DNA from: Gemmatimonadota bacterium
GTDB taxonomy: Bacteria; Gemmatimonadota; Gemmatimonadetes; Longimicrobiales; Gaopeijiaceae
Direction: 5' to 3'
NCBI GenBank assembly: GCA_002731735.1
Contig: PCCM01000022.1
Location: 1-5,426, forward strand
DNA: 5,426 bases
The stretch's first letter is position 1. Each line of letters begins with the position of its first letter. Both the position numbers and the translations under genes were made by a program. Below are positions 1 to 5,426 of this stretch, in pieces. The notes beneath the pieces were generated by a model, which was not told where the DNA came from, ran no database searches, and was given only the letters and a program-made list of their open reading frames with translations.

Positions 1-261
1 GAAGCCAAACCGGGGATCCCTCCGACTCCGAGACACGTGGCCTCGCTCCTGGAAAGGATGGAGACTGACGGGATCGCGGTGATCCTCGCTGCTTCCCATT
101 ACGACGAGCGAAAGATCGAGACGGTGGCCGGACGCGGAGCGGCCCACTCGGTCGTGGTTCCGATGAACCCCGGCGGAGGAGCGGGTGTCGATGACTACTT
201 CGCTCTCGTCGACACATGGGTCGTCGGTTTGGCTCAGGCATTTGCCGCGCCCGGGGCCTGA
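1..261 (+). CDS. Metal (Zn/Mn-type) ABC transporter substrate-binding protein, C-terminal part
   Basis: This is the last 86 residues of a ZnuA/TroA-like (cluster A-I, SBP_bac_9) periplasmic metal-binding protein; the first two thirds lie before the window. The reading frame is open from base 1 and ends at TGA 259-261. The sequence 'EAKPGIPPTPRHVASLLERM' matches the family segment after the third metal-ligand region, where a conserved E-P/A-K-P-G-I-P-P-S/T leads into the helix of the C-terminal lobe. It is followed by the 'ILAASHYDERKIETVA' strand-helix and the terminal 'GVDDYFALVDTWVVGLAQAF' helix. The protein captures divalent metal outside the inner membrane and hands it to the permease. 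The permease gene begins two bases after this stop, which supports one operon. The metal cannot be decided because the histidine ligands lie outside the window. The strand after 'AAHSVVV' reads PMNPGG and lacks the Asp used as fourth ligand in TroA/PsaA-type proteins, by my alignment from memory. Confidence 0.85.
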   Translation, partial: EAKPGIPPTPRHVASLLERMETDGIAVILAASHYDERKIETVAGRGAAHSVVVPMNPGGGAGVDDYFALVDTWVVGLAQAFAAPGA

Positions 262-263
262 AC

Positions 264-1085
264 ATGCTCGATCTCATGATCCCTCCGATCGTGGCTGGCC
301 TCGTGATCCTCTCGATCCACACGTACCTGGGCCTCCACGTCATCGCCCGGGGAGTCATTTTTGTCGACCTCGCTTTCGCGCAGATCGCAGCGCTCGGCGC
401 CACGGTGGGCTTCTTGTTGGGCGTCGAGCATGATACGCCGATGGCCCTGGCTTTTTCGGTGGGCTTTACCCTCGTGGGGGCGCTCATCTTTTCGTTCAGC
501 CGTCTCGAGGAGACCGTCGTTCCCCAAGAGGCCGTGATCGGCATCACCTTCGTGGTGGCCTCGGCCGCCGTCATTCTGATCTCAGGATTCACGGCAGAGG
601 GTGCCGAGCACATCGCCGAAACGCTGACCGGGACGTTAATCTGGGTCGCCTGGCCAGAGATCATCCGGATGGCCCTGGCCTACACGATTATCGGCGTGAT
701 CTATTTCGTCTTTCGGAAGCCCTTCCTGACGGTGTCCCTGGGAGAACACGACACGCCCAGGGCGCGCACGTGGGATTTTCTCTTCTACGCGCTTTTCGGG
801 ATCGTCATCTCGTTCTCGGTGCCGGTGGCCGGTGTCCTCATGGTGTTCAGCTCGCTCGTCATTCCCGCGGTGGTGGCGTTTCTTTTCACGAGTCGGTTCA
901 GCGCGGCGCTGTGGATCGCGTGGGCCGTCGGTGCCGTCACGCTGGTGACGGGGGTCGTGGCGTCCTTCCAGGCGGACATTCCGACCGGTCCCCTGCTCGT
1001 TTGTATGTTCGGATTGGCTATGTTTGTCGGCCTGCTAATTCGGTTCGTTGTCCGCGCTCGCCCGGGTTCGGTCATGCACCCCTGA
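264..1085 (+). CDS. Metal ABC transporter permease, ABC-3 family (ZnuB/MntB-like)
   Basis: A 273-residue polytopic inner-membrane protein, the normal length for the ABC-3 (PF00950) permeases that import Zn, Mn or Fe with a ZnuA-type binding protein. Hydrophobic segments lie at about residues 7-27, 31-53, 60-80, 89-108, 135-151, 168-203, 209-234 and 242-264. The family hallmark 'GVIFVDLAFAQIAALGA' is at residues 30-46, and 'FSVPVAGVLMVFSSLVIPA' near 184-202 is also typical. I chose the ATG at 264: it follows the upstream stop by two bases and has a weak GGGG at 253-256. The longer in-frame start at 216 would overlap the binding-protein gene by 46 bases, add a charged non-hydrophobic extension, and has no Shine-Dalgarno. 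ATG 276 is a less likely alternative. No ATPase gene follows, so the nucleotide-binding subunit must be encoded upstream or elsewhere. The specific metal is inferred only from family. Confidence 0.93.
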   Translation: MLDLMIPPIVAGLVILSIHTYLGLHVIARGVIFVDLAFAQIAALGATVGFLLGVEHDTPMALAFSVGFTLVGALIFSFSRLEETVVPQEAVIGITFVVASAAVILISGFTAEGAEHIAETLTGTLIWVAWPEIIRMALAYTIIGVIYFVFRKPFLTVSLGEHDTPRARTWDFLFYALFGIVISFSVPVAGVLMVFSSLVIPAVVAFLFTSRFSAALWIAWAVGAVTLVTGVVASFQADIPTGPLLVCMFGLAMFVGLLIRFVVRARPGSVMHP

Positions 1086-1096
1086 TCGCCTCTCCC

Positions 1097-1101
1097 GGAG
1101 G
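1097..1101 (+). promoter_or_regulatory. Ribosome binding site of the M14 peptidase gene
   Basis: GGAGG lies 11 bases after the permease stop. Eight bases separate it from an ATA codon at 1110 and five from an ATC at 1107. The first canonical start codon in frame, TTG 1131, is 29 bases away, too far to be served by it. It therefore bears on the real start of the next gene: translation probably begins near 1107-1110, at a non-canonical codon or at a mutated or miscalled ATG. Confidence 0.5.
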
Positions 1102-1130
1102 CCGAGATCATACAGCGTTCTCTGTGCACG

Positions 1131-2744
1131 TTGATTCTATTTGTCGCCCTCACCTTCGCCGGGTGCGAAGCGGGGGACGAATTCGGGATCGCGCGCGGGC
1201 CGGCCGACCTCCTTACACGTGCCGAACGCTCTGACTATCTCGAGACCAGCCGTCACGCCGAGGTGATCGAATTCCTCGAAACCGTGGTCCGAATGGACGA
1301 TCGAATGTCGCTCACGACGTTCGGGTTCACGAACGAGGCCAGAGCGATTCCCCTCGTGACCGTTGCCCAGAGAATGGCCGACAGAAGCCCTGCGGCGATC
1401 CGAGAAAGTGGGAAACTGGTCCTCTACCTCCAGGGAAACATCCATGGGGGCGAGGTAGAGGGGAAGGAAGCCCTTCAGATCCTTTTGCGGGAAATCGCCT
1501 CGGGGCAACACGACAGCTGGTTCAACGACATGATCCTGCTCGTCGCTCCGGTCTACAACGCGGACGGAAACGACGCGGTGGGGCTGAATAACAGGCCCGG
1601 ACAAAACGGCCCCGCGGGGGGGATGGGCCAACGGCCCAACGCCCAGGGTCTGGATCTGAACCGCGACCATATGAAGCTGAACTCGCCGGAGGCGCGATCG
1701 GTCGCCCGGCTCGTCGGTGATTACGCCCCGCACGTCACGATGGATCTCCACACGACGAATGGTACCAACCACGCCTACTTCGTCACGTATTCCCCGCCGC
1801 TACACCCCAACACCGATCCAGCGATCATCTCGTTACTCCGGGATCGGCTCCTCCCCGATGTGACAGAGACCATTCGCGACAAGCACGGGATGAATTTCTA
1901 CTACTACGGGAATGCCGGTGGTGGTGGTGGTGCCGCCCCGGGCGGTCAGGCGAACCTTCCGAGGTGGTCCACATTCGATTCACGCCCTCGGTTCAACAAC
2001 AACTATCTGGGCCTCAGGAACCGCATCGCGATTCTCAGCGAAGCGTTCGCCTACGCAAGCTTTGAAGATCGGATTGCGGCAACGCTCTATTTCGTCCAGG
2101 AAACGGTCGATTGGGCGGAGGCCCACGCAGGTGAGATCCGAGCAGCTGTCGAGATAGCCGAGACGCGACCACTGGTGGGCACACAGCTGTCGGTACGGAA
2201 CCGGATTGCGCTCACGCACCCGGAACCTGTGGACATCCTCATGGGCGCGGTCGAGACCCGGTACAATGCCGCCGGGCGCCCTTACAACAACCGCCTGGAC
2301 GTTTTGACTCCCACTCCCATGTGGGAGTACGGGAGCTTCGAGTCGACCGAGGACGAGACCGTTCCGGCCGCCTACATCATTCCTCCCGTCCAGCAACTCC
2401 AGCCCGTTCTCGATCGGCTGGAGTCACACGGTGTCCCGATGCGCACGCTCGATGCTTCACGGACGATGGTCGTGGAGAGCTTCCGGATCGACTCGACGTC
2501 GGTTGCCGCCCAACCCTTCCAGGGCGTGAACGAGCGGACCCTCTGGGGGGCTTGGGTCGAGGGTGAGCAGGAGATCCCCGCTCGCACCATCATCATCTCG
2601 ATGGATGGCCCTCATGCACGTCTTACATTCTACCTCCTCGAGCCTCGAGCGGACGACGGGTTCACGGACTGGGCAATCCTCGACCGCTGGATCGATGGGG
2701 ACGGCGCCTTCCCGATCCTCCGGTCGCACACGCCGATCCTGTAG
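1131..2744 (+). CDS. Exported M14 family zinc carboxypeptidase-like lipoprotein
   Basis: Metallopeptidase of the M14 (carboxypeptidase A) clan, 537 residues when read from TTG 1131; it is expected to trim peptides outside the cytoplasm. Residues below are numbered from TTG. Zinc ligands are H105 and E108 in 'NIHGGEVEGKE' and H207 in 'HVTMDLHTTNGT'. 'DLNRD' at 175-179 holds the substrate-binding Asn-Arg pair, and E304 in 'ILSEAF' is the likely general base. The catalytic domain spans about 40-330. The C-terminal part (about 350-537, ending with 'FYLLEPRADDG') is typical of the long bacterial members. The N-terminus is a lipoprotein signal: hydrophobic run, then 'TFAGC' with C12 as the lipidated cysteine. 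From TTG there is no basic n-region. Reading from ATA 1110 or ATC 1107 adds 'IIQRSLCT' type sequence, giving the needed Arg and correct Shine-Dalgarno spacing (about 544 residues). So the true start is probably 1107-1110; 1131 is only the nearest standard codon. It lies in the same frame as the permease and close behind it, so co-transcription is likely. Confidence 0.9.
   Translation: MILFVALTFAGCEAGDEFGIARGPADLLTRAERSDYLETSRHAEVIEFLETVVRMDDRMSLTTFGFTNEARAIPLVTVAQRMADRSPAAIRESGKLVLYLQGNIHGGEVEGKEALQILLREIASGQHDSWFNDMILLVAPVYNADGNDAVGLNNRPGQNGPAGGMGQRPNAQGLDLNRDHMKLNSPEARSVARLVGDYAPHVTMDLHTTNGTNHAYFVTYSPPLHPNTDPAIISLLRDRLLPDVTETIRDKHGMNFYYYGNAGGGGGAAPGGQANLPRWSTFDSRPRFNNNYLGLRNRIAILSEAFAYASFEDRIAATLYFVQETVDWAEAHAGEIRAAVEIAETRPLVGTQLSVRNRIALTHPEPVDILMGAVETRYNAAGRPYNNRLDVLTPTPMWEYGSFESTEDETVPAAYIIPPVQQLQPVLDRLESHGVPMRTLDASRTMVVESFRIDSTSVAAQPFQGVNERTLWGAWVEGEQEIPARTIIISMDGPHARLTFYLLEPRADDGFTDWAILDRWIDGDGAFPILRSHTPIL
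1917..1931 (+). repeat. Trinucleotide repeat (GGT)x5 inside the M14 gene
   Basis: Five perfect GGT units encode Gly263-Gly267 of the M14 peptidase (numbered from TTG 1131), in the loop 'NAGGGGGAAPGGQ' between the zinc-binding core and the catalytic-Glu strand. Changes in unit number would stay in frame and only alter loop length. Confidence 0.8.
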
Positions 2745-2751
2745 GCTCCAA

Positions 2752-2778
2752 TCCAGTGGACTCGTCGAGTGTTCTGGA
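2752..2778. repeat. 27-base interrupted palindrome after the M14 stop
   Basis: TCCAG (2752-2756) pairs with CTGGA (2774-2778), and the inner ACTCGTCGAGT (2760-2770) is itself palindromic about T2765. The two levels are separated by three unpaired bases on each side. All ten base pairs share one centre. It begins 8 bases after the TAG of the M14 gene. As RNA it could form a hairpin with an internal loop, but there is no T-tract after it, so it is not a standard Rho-independent terminator. It could equally be a dyad for a dimeric DNA-binding protein placed about 35-60 bases before the proposed promoter. Function is inference. Confidence 0.45.
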
Positions 2779-2812
2779 GGTACGCCGGATATCCCCGTAG
2801 CAAACATGAGGC

Positions 2813-2842
2813 TTTGTGTGCGGGCTGGGGTGTATCTTTAAC
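2813..2842 (+). promoter_or_regulatory. Possible promoter for the DUF1800-DUF1501 operon
   Basis: TTGTGT (2814-2819) and TTTAAC (2837-2842) resemble sigma-70 -35 and -10 boxes (3/6 and 4/6 matches) with a 17-base spacer. The TATCTTTA stretch at 2833-2840, with TTTG at 2813-2816, is an alternative reading closer to the Bacteroidota-type TTTG...TAnnTTTG pattern, though its last base and its spacing are off. It lies in the only intergenic gap and would start RNA near 2849, leaving a leader of about 50 bases. The matches are weak. Confidence 0.3.
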
Positions 2843-2887
2843 GAGGGAGACGCTCGACACATCTAGGTACCCAGAAGCGACCCCATC

Positions 2888-2892
2888 GGGAG
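2888..2892 (+). promoter_or_regulatory. Ribosome binding site of the DUF1800 gene
   Basis: GGGAG is followed after 7 bases by ATG 2900. This supports that start, which also opens directly into a signal peptide. Confidence 0.65.
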
Positions 2893-2899
2893 TTCGGCC

Positions 2900-4657
2900 A
2901 TGAGCGCTCTCACTCGAGCTACGCTCTACATCACAGTTCTTTCTATCTCTGGCTTGGTCAAAGCTCCGGTGGCGTACACCCAGGAAACCCAAGCCACGGA
3001 TCGGGACCGGGCCATCCATCTGCTCCAGAGGGCCACGTACGGGCCTCGACCCGCCGATATCGATGCGGTGTTATCGGACGGGATTTCCGACTGGTTGGAT
3101 CGGCAGCTCCACCCCGAACGCATCGACAATGCGGCCCTCGAGACTCTCCTGGACGGGGTTCCCGTGGCATCCATGAGCCTCAACGAACTCGCGGGGCAGT
3201 ATCCCCCGAACCAAGTCCTCCAGTCCGTTCGACAGCTTTCCCAGAGTAACTCACTCGAGGAGAGTGACCAGCGCAGGCTTCGTCGCGAACTCGGCGAACA
3301 CAGCCCCCGGCGGATCCTCGACGGCTTGGCGACCACGCGCATCACGAACGCCGTCCACTCCGAGCGACAGATCGAGGAGATGATGACGGCGTTCTGGTAC
3401 GATCATTTCAACGTGTTCTGGGGCAAGGACGCCACTCGTTTGCTGGTCCCCGGCTACGAAAGAAACGCCATTCGGCCCCACGTATTCGGGAAGTTCGAAG
3501 ACATGGTTCTTGCCACCGCCCAGCACCCGGCGATGCTGTTCTACCTCGACAACTTCCAGAGTGCCGCCCCCGACAGCTCTCTCCAGGCCCGAGAGAGGCG
3601 CGACGCCAACGCCCGGCGAATGCGAAGAATGCCCGTGCAAGCCAGGGCACAGGCCACTCAGCGAATGGAGGAGCAGCAGCGTCGTCGGCCCCGGCCCGGC
3701 CTCAACGAAAACTACGCCCGTGAACTGTTGGAGCTTCATACGCTCGGGGTGGACGGAGGGTACACCCAAGCGGACGTCATCGACGTCGCGCGGATCCTCA
3801 CGGGCTGGACGTTCGGGGAGCAAAGAAGCCGAATGCAGATGCGTCAGACTCAGGCGTCCTACGAGGACGGACGCCTGGTTCTGCCCGACACCGACTATGA
3901 GGAGGCGTACCGGTTCCGATTCCGACCCGAATTCCATGACACCGGTGAGAAGACCGTCATGGGGCGCGTCTTCGAGGCCGGTGGCGGCCACGAAGAGGGT
4001 GTCGAGCTGATTCGTATGCTCGCCCACCACCCGTCCACGGCCCGGCACATCGCAACACAGCTAGCCACTCGCTTCGTGGCGGACAAGCCGCCATTAGCCT
4101 TGGTGGACCACCTCGCCGAGGTGTTCCTGGCCACATCAGGCGACCTGCGGGAGGTGACGAGGGCGCTGTTCACATCGGACGAGTTCTACGATCCCGCTGT
4201 GGTGGGCAACCGTGTAAAATCGCCGTTCCTTCTGGCGACCAGCACGCTACGCATGACCTACGGTCGCACGGCCAATTCACGGGTCCTGATGGAGACGCTA
4301 CGCTCCCTGGGTGAAGCCCCTTACCTGGCCGAACCCCCCACCGGTTATGAGGAGACGAGCGCACAGTGGGCCTCCGGTGGAGCCATGTTGACCCGTATGA
4401 ACTTCGCCACCTCTTACGTGACAGGTGAGCTAAGAGGGGTGAGGCCAGATCGCAACCGCATATTCGGCAAGATCCGCCGACGGGGCGAAGGCAGCGTCGC
4501 TGTCCTCCTGGACGCGCTCCTTCCGGGTACGGACACCACGGAATTGATGGCAGTCATCGAGGAGGAACTGCAGAAGACTCCACCAGAGTCGGACCGCGAG
4601 AGCCGTCTCCGAGTCCTGGGCCTGATCCTCGGCTCACCAGAATTCCAGAGCCACTGA
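2900..4657 (+). CDS. DUF1800 family exported protein
   Basis: A 585-residue member of DUF1800 (PF08811); the biochemical function of the family is not known to me. Residues 1 to about 28 form a Sec-type signal peptide (basic R6, hydrophobic 'LYITVLSISGLV', then a polar 'APVAYTQ' cleavage zone). Family landmarks follow in order: 'HLLQRATYGPRPADIDAVL' (40-58), 'WLDRQLHPERIDNAALE' (65-81), 'MMTAFWYDHFNVFWGKD' (161-177), 'RPHVFGKFEDMVLATAQHPAMLFYLDN' (192-218), 'LNENYARELLELHTLGVDGGYTQADV' (268-293), 'FHDTGEKTVMG' (345-355), 'TSDEFYDPAVVGNRVKSP' (425-442) and 'PTGYEETSAQW' (480-490). All expected blocks are present, so the gene looks intact. An Arg-rich insert (about 226-266) sits just before the ENYAREL block. 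The stop overlaps the ATG of the DUF1501 gene by one base. The pairing with DUF1501 is common in bacteria and implies a joint role in the periplasm or envelope, which is inference. Confidence 0.93.
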   Translation: MSALTRATLYITVLSISGLVKAPVAYTQETQATDRDRAIHLLQRATYGPRPADIDAVLSDGISDWLDRQLHPERIDNAALETLLDGVPVASMSLNELAGQYPPNQVLQSVRQLSQSNSLEESDQRRLRRELGEHSPRRILDGLATTRITNAVHSERQIEEMMTAFWYDHFNVFWGKDATRLLVPGYERNAIRPHVFGKFEDMVLATAQHPAMLFYLDNFQSAAPDSSLQARERRDANARRMRRMPVQARAQATQRMEEQQRRRPRPGLNENYARELLELHTLGVDGGYTQADVIDVARILTGWTFGEQRSRMQMRQTQASYEDGRLVLPDTDYEEAYRFRFRPEFHDTGEKTVMGRVFEAGGGHEEGVELIRMLAHHPSTARHIATQLATRFVADKPPLALVDHLAEVFLATSGDLREVTRALFTSDEFYDPAVVGNRVKSPFLLATSTLRMTYGRTANSRVLMETLRSLGEAPYLAEPPTGYEETSAQWASGGAMLTRMNFATSYVTGELRGVRPDRNRIFGKIRRRGEGSVAVLLDALLPGTDTTELMAVIEEELQKTPPESDRESRLRVLGLILGSPEFQSH

Positions 4658-5426
4658 TGAACGGCATCGGGCGACGAATCTTCGTCAAAGAGGGCGCGCT
4701 GGCCCTCATGGCGCTCGGGCTACCGCCCGACTTCCTGCTCCAGCCACTCTTGGCTGGCACGCAGGGCCTGGACCGCAAGAAGACGCTCATCTGCATCTTC
4801 CAGCGAGGGGCCGTGGACGGGCTGTCCATGGTGGTACCCTTCGGGGAACGCGGGTATTACGACTCACGCCGCACCATCGCGATCCAGGCTCCGGGTTCGG
4901 GGGATGGCAGTGCTCTCGACCTGGACGGTTTCTTCGGGCTGCACCCGGCGCTGACGCCCCTCGAAGAGCTCTATCGCCGCAGTGAGATGGCCATCGTGCA
5001 CGCCGTCGGATCACCCCATCCGACCCGGTCCCACTTCGACGCCCAGGACTTTATGGAGACCGGAACGCCAGGGGTGAAGTCCACGCGTGAGGGTTGGCTC
5101 AATCGGGTGTTGCAGGATACGGAATGCGCCGAGTGCGAAGGCCGCACCCTACAGAATGCAGCGGCCCATGCGGCGGACCACGCCGCCGGCCAGGTGTCCA
5201 TGGCTACGGTCCCCTCCCTGAGGGGGGTCTCGATGACAAGTGCACTACCTCGAGTGATGCAGGGCAACCATCCAGCGCTGGCCATCCCGAACCTGAGCGA
5301 ATTCGGAGTACACCGGGACGACGAGGTCGGCTCGGCCTTCCGGCGCCTCTATCGCACCGAAAGAGGGGACGCGGTCTCGGCCGCGGCCGAAGAGGCGTTC
5401 GAAGCGGTTCGTGCTTTGGAGGCCAT
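4657..5426 (+). CDS. DUF1501 family exported protein, N-terminal part
   Basis: The first 256 residues of a DUF1501 (PF07394) protein; the frame is open to the window edge, and members are usually around 400 residues or more. The family is related to the alkaline phosphatase/sulfatase-like superfamily, so a metal-dependent hydrolase fold is expected but unproven. The N-terminus 'GRRIFVKEGALALMALGLPP' (5-24) is a twin-arginine (Tat) type signal, suggesting export in folded form, perhaps with cofactor. Diagnostic blocks are 'ICIFQRGAVDGLSMVVPFGERGYYDSRRTIAI' (45-76), 'GLHPALTPLEELYRRSEMAIVHAVGSPHPTRSHFDAQDFME' (94-134, with H121, H126 and D128 as plausible metal or active-site residues) and 'LPRVMQGNHPALAIPNLSEFGV' (197-218). 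Translation starts at ATG 4657 within TGATG, with no strong Shine-Dalgarno, so it probably depends on coupling to the DUF1800 gene. A CxxC (C157, C160) lies in a variable segment. Confidence 0.92.
   Translation, partial: MNGIGRRIFVKEGALALMALGLPPDFLLQPLLAGTQGLDRKKTLICIFQRGAVDGLSMVVPFGERGYYDSRRTIAIQAPGSGDGSALDLDGFFGLHPALTPLEELYRRSEMAIVHAVGSPHPTRSHFDAQDFMETGTPGVKSTREGWLNRVLQDTECAECEGRTLQNAAAHAADHAAGQVSMATVPSLRGVSMTSALPRVMQGNHPALAIPNLSEFGVHRDDEVGSAFRRLYRTERGDAVSAAAEEAFEAVRALEA

Noticed and set aside
216..263. Extended permease N-terminus from ATG 216
   Set aside because: It adds a charged, non-membrane stretch overlapping the preceding gene with no Shine-Dalgarno; ATG 264 fits the family start and operon spacing.
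1083..1130. Permease and M14 gene share a frame and are separated only by the TGA at 1083-1085, suggesting a readthrough fusion
   Set aside because: Fifteen stop-free codons are common in GC-rich DNA, the M14 gene has its own Shine-Dalgarno and signal peptide, and no readthrough context is seen.
770..1234. Open frame on the + strand, frame 2 (about 154 codons)
   Set aside because: It overlaps the permease membrane segments and the M14 signal peptide in another frame; the product is low-complexity Arg/Gly-rich.
1137..1772. Open frame on the - strand (about 211 codons)
   Set aside because: It is antisense to the M14 catalytic domain, whose zinc motifs are on the + strand; it shows no family features.
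2806..2841. Eleven-codon ORF (MRLCVRAGVYL) before the DUF1800 gene
   Set aside because: It has no ribosome binding site, overlaps the proposed promoter boxes, and is short enough to occur by chance.
2745..2899. Rho-independent terminator in the intergenic gap
   Set aside because: The only hairpin-like element (2752-2778) has an internal loop and no following T-tract.
3251..4048. Long open frame on the - strand (about 265 codons)
   Set aside because: It lies wholly inside the well-supported DUF1800 gene, has no recognisable domain or ribosome binding site, and is explained by high-GC antisense openness.

Overview
The window is GC-rich bacterial DNA. All convincing genes lie on the + strand, in two tightly packed blocks. 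Both end genes are cut by the window edges. The gene content suggests Gemmatimonadota or a close relative: an exported M14 metallopeptidase with the N-terminal 'YLETSRHAEVIEFL' type sequence and an 'NIHGGEVEGKE' zinc motif, followed by a DUF1800/DUF1501 pair whose DUF1501 member has the 'FQRGAVDGLS' version of its motif. This assignment rests on remembered family sequences, not a search. A sponge, marine or soil MAG would fit.

Block 1 (1-2744) starts inside the C-terminal end of a zinc/manganese-type ABC transporter substrate-binding protein (1-261). Two bases later comes an ABC-3 family membrane permease (264-1085). The ATPase of this transporter is not visible and probably lies upstream. 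About 25-45 bases after the permease, in the same reading frame, is a lipoprotein-type M14 zinc carboxypeptidase-like protein (about 1110/1131-2744). Its start codon is a puzzle: a good Shine-Dalgarno sequence sits 8 bases before an ATA codon, and no ATG is present before the signal peptide.

The only real intergenic region (2745-2899) holds a 27-base interrupted palindrome just after the M14 stop, a plausible weak promoter, and a good ribosome binding site.

Block 2 (2900-5426) is the DUF1800 gene (2900-4657) and the DUF1501 gene (4657 to beyond the window). They overlap by one base (TGATG), so translational coupling is likely. The DUF1800 protein has a Sec-type signal peptide and the DUF1501 protein has a twin-arginine type N-terminus. 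The pair is widespread in bacteria, but its biochemical role is not established to my knowledge. It is the best candidate here for an undescribed system, probably an envelope or periplasmic function in which DUF1501 is a metal-dependent member of the alkaline phosphatase/sulfatase-like superfamily. No tRNA, rRNA, CRISPR array, insertion sequence or integration site was seen.
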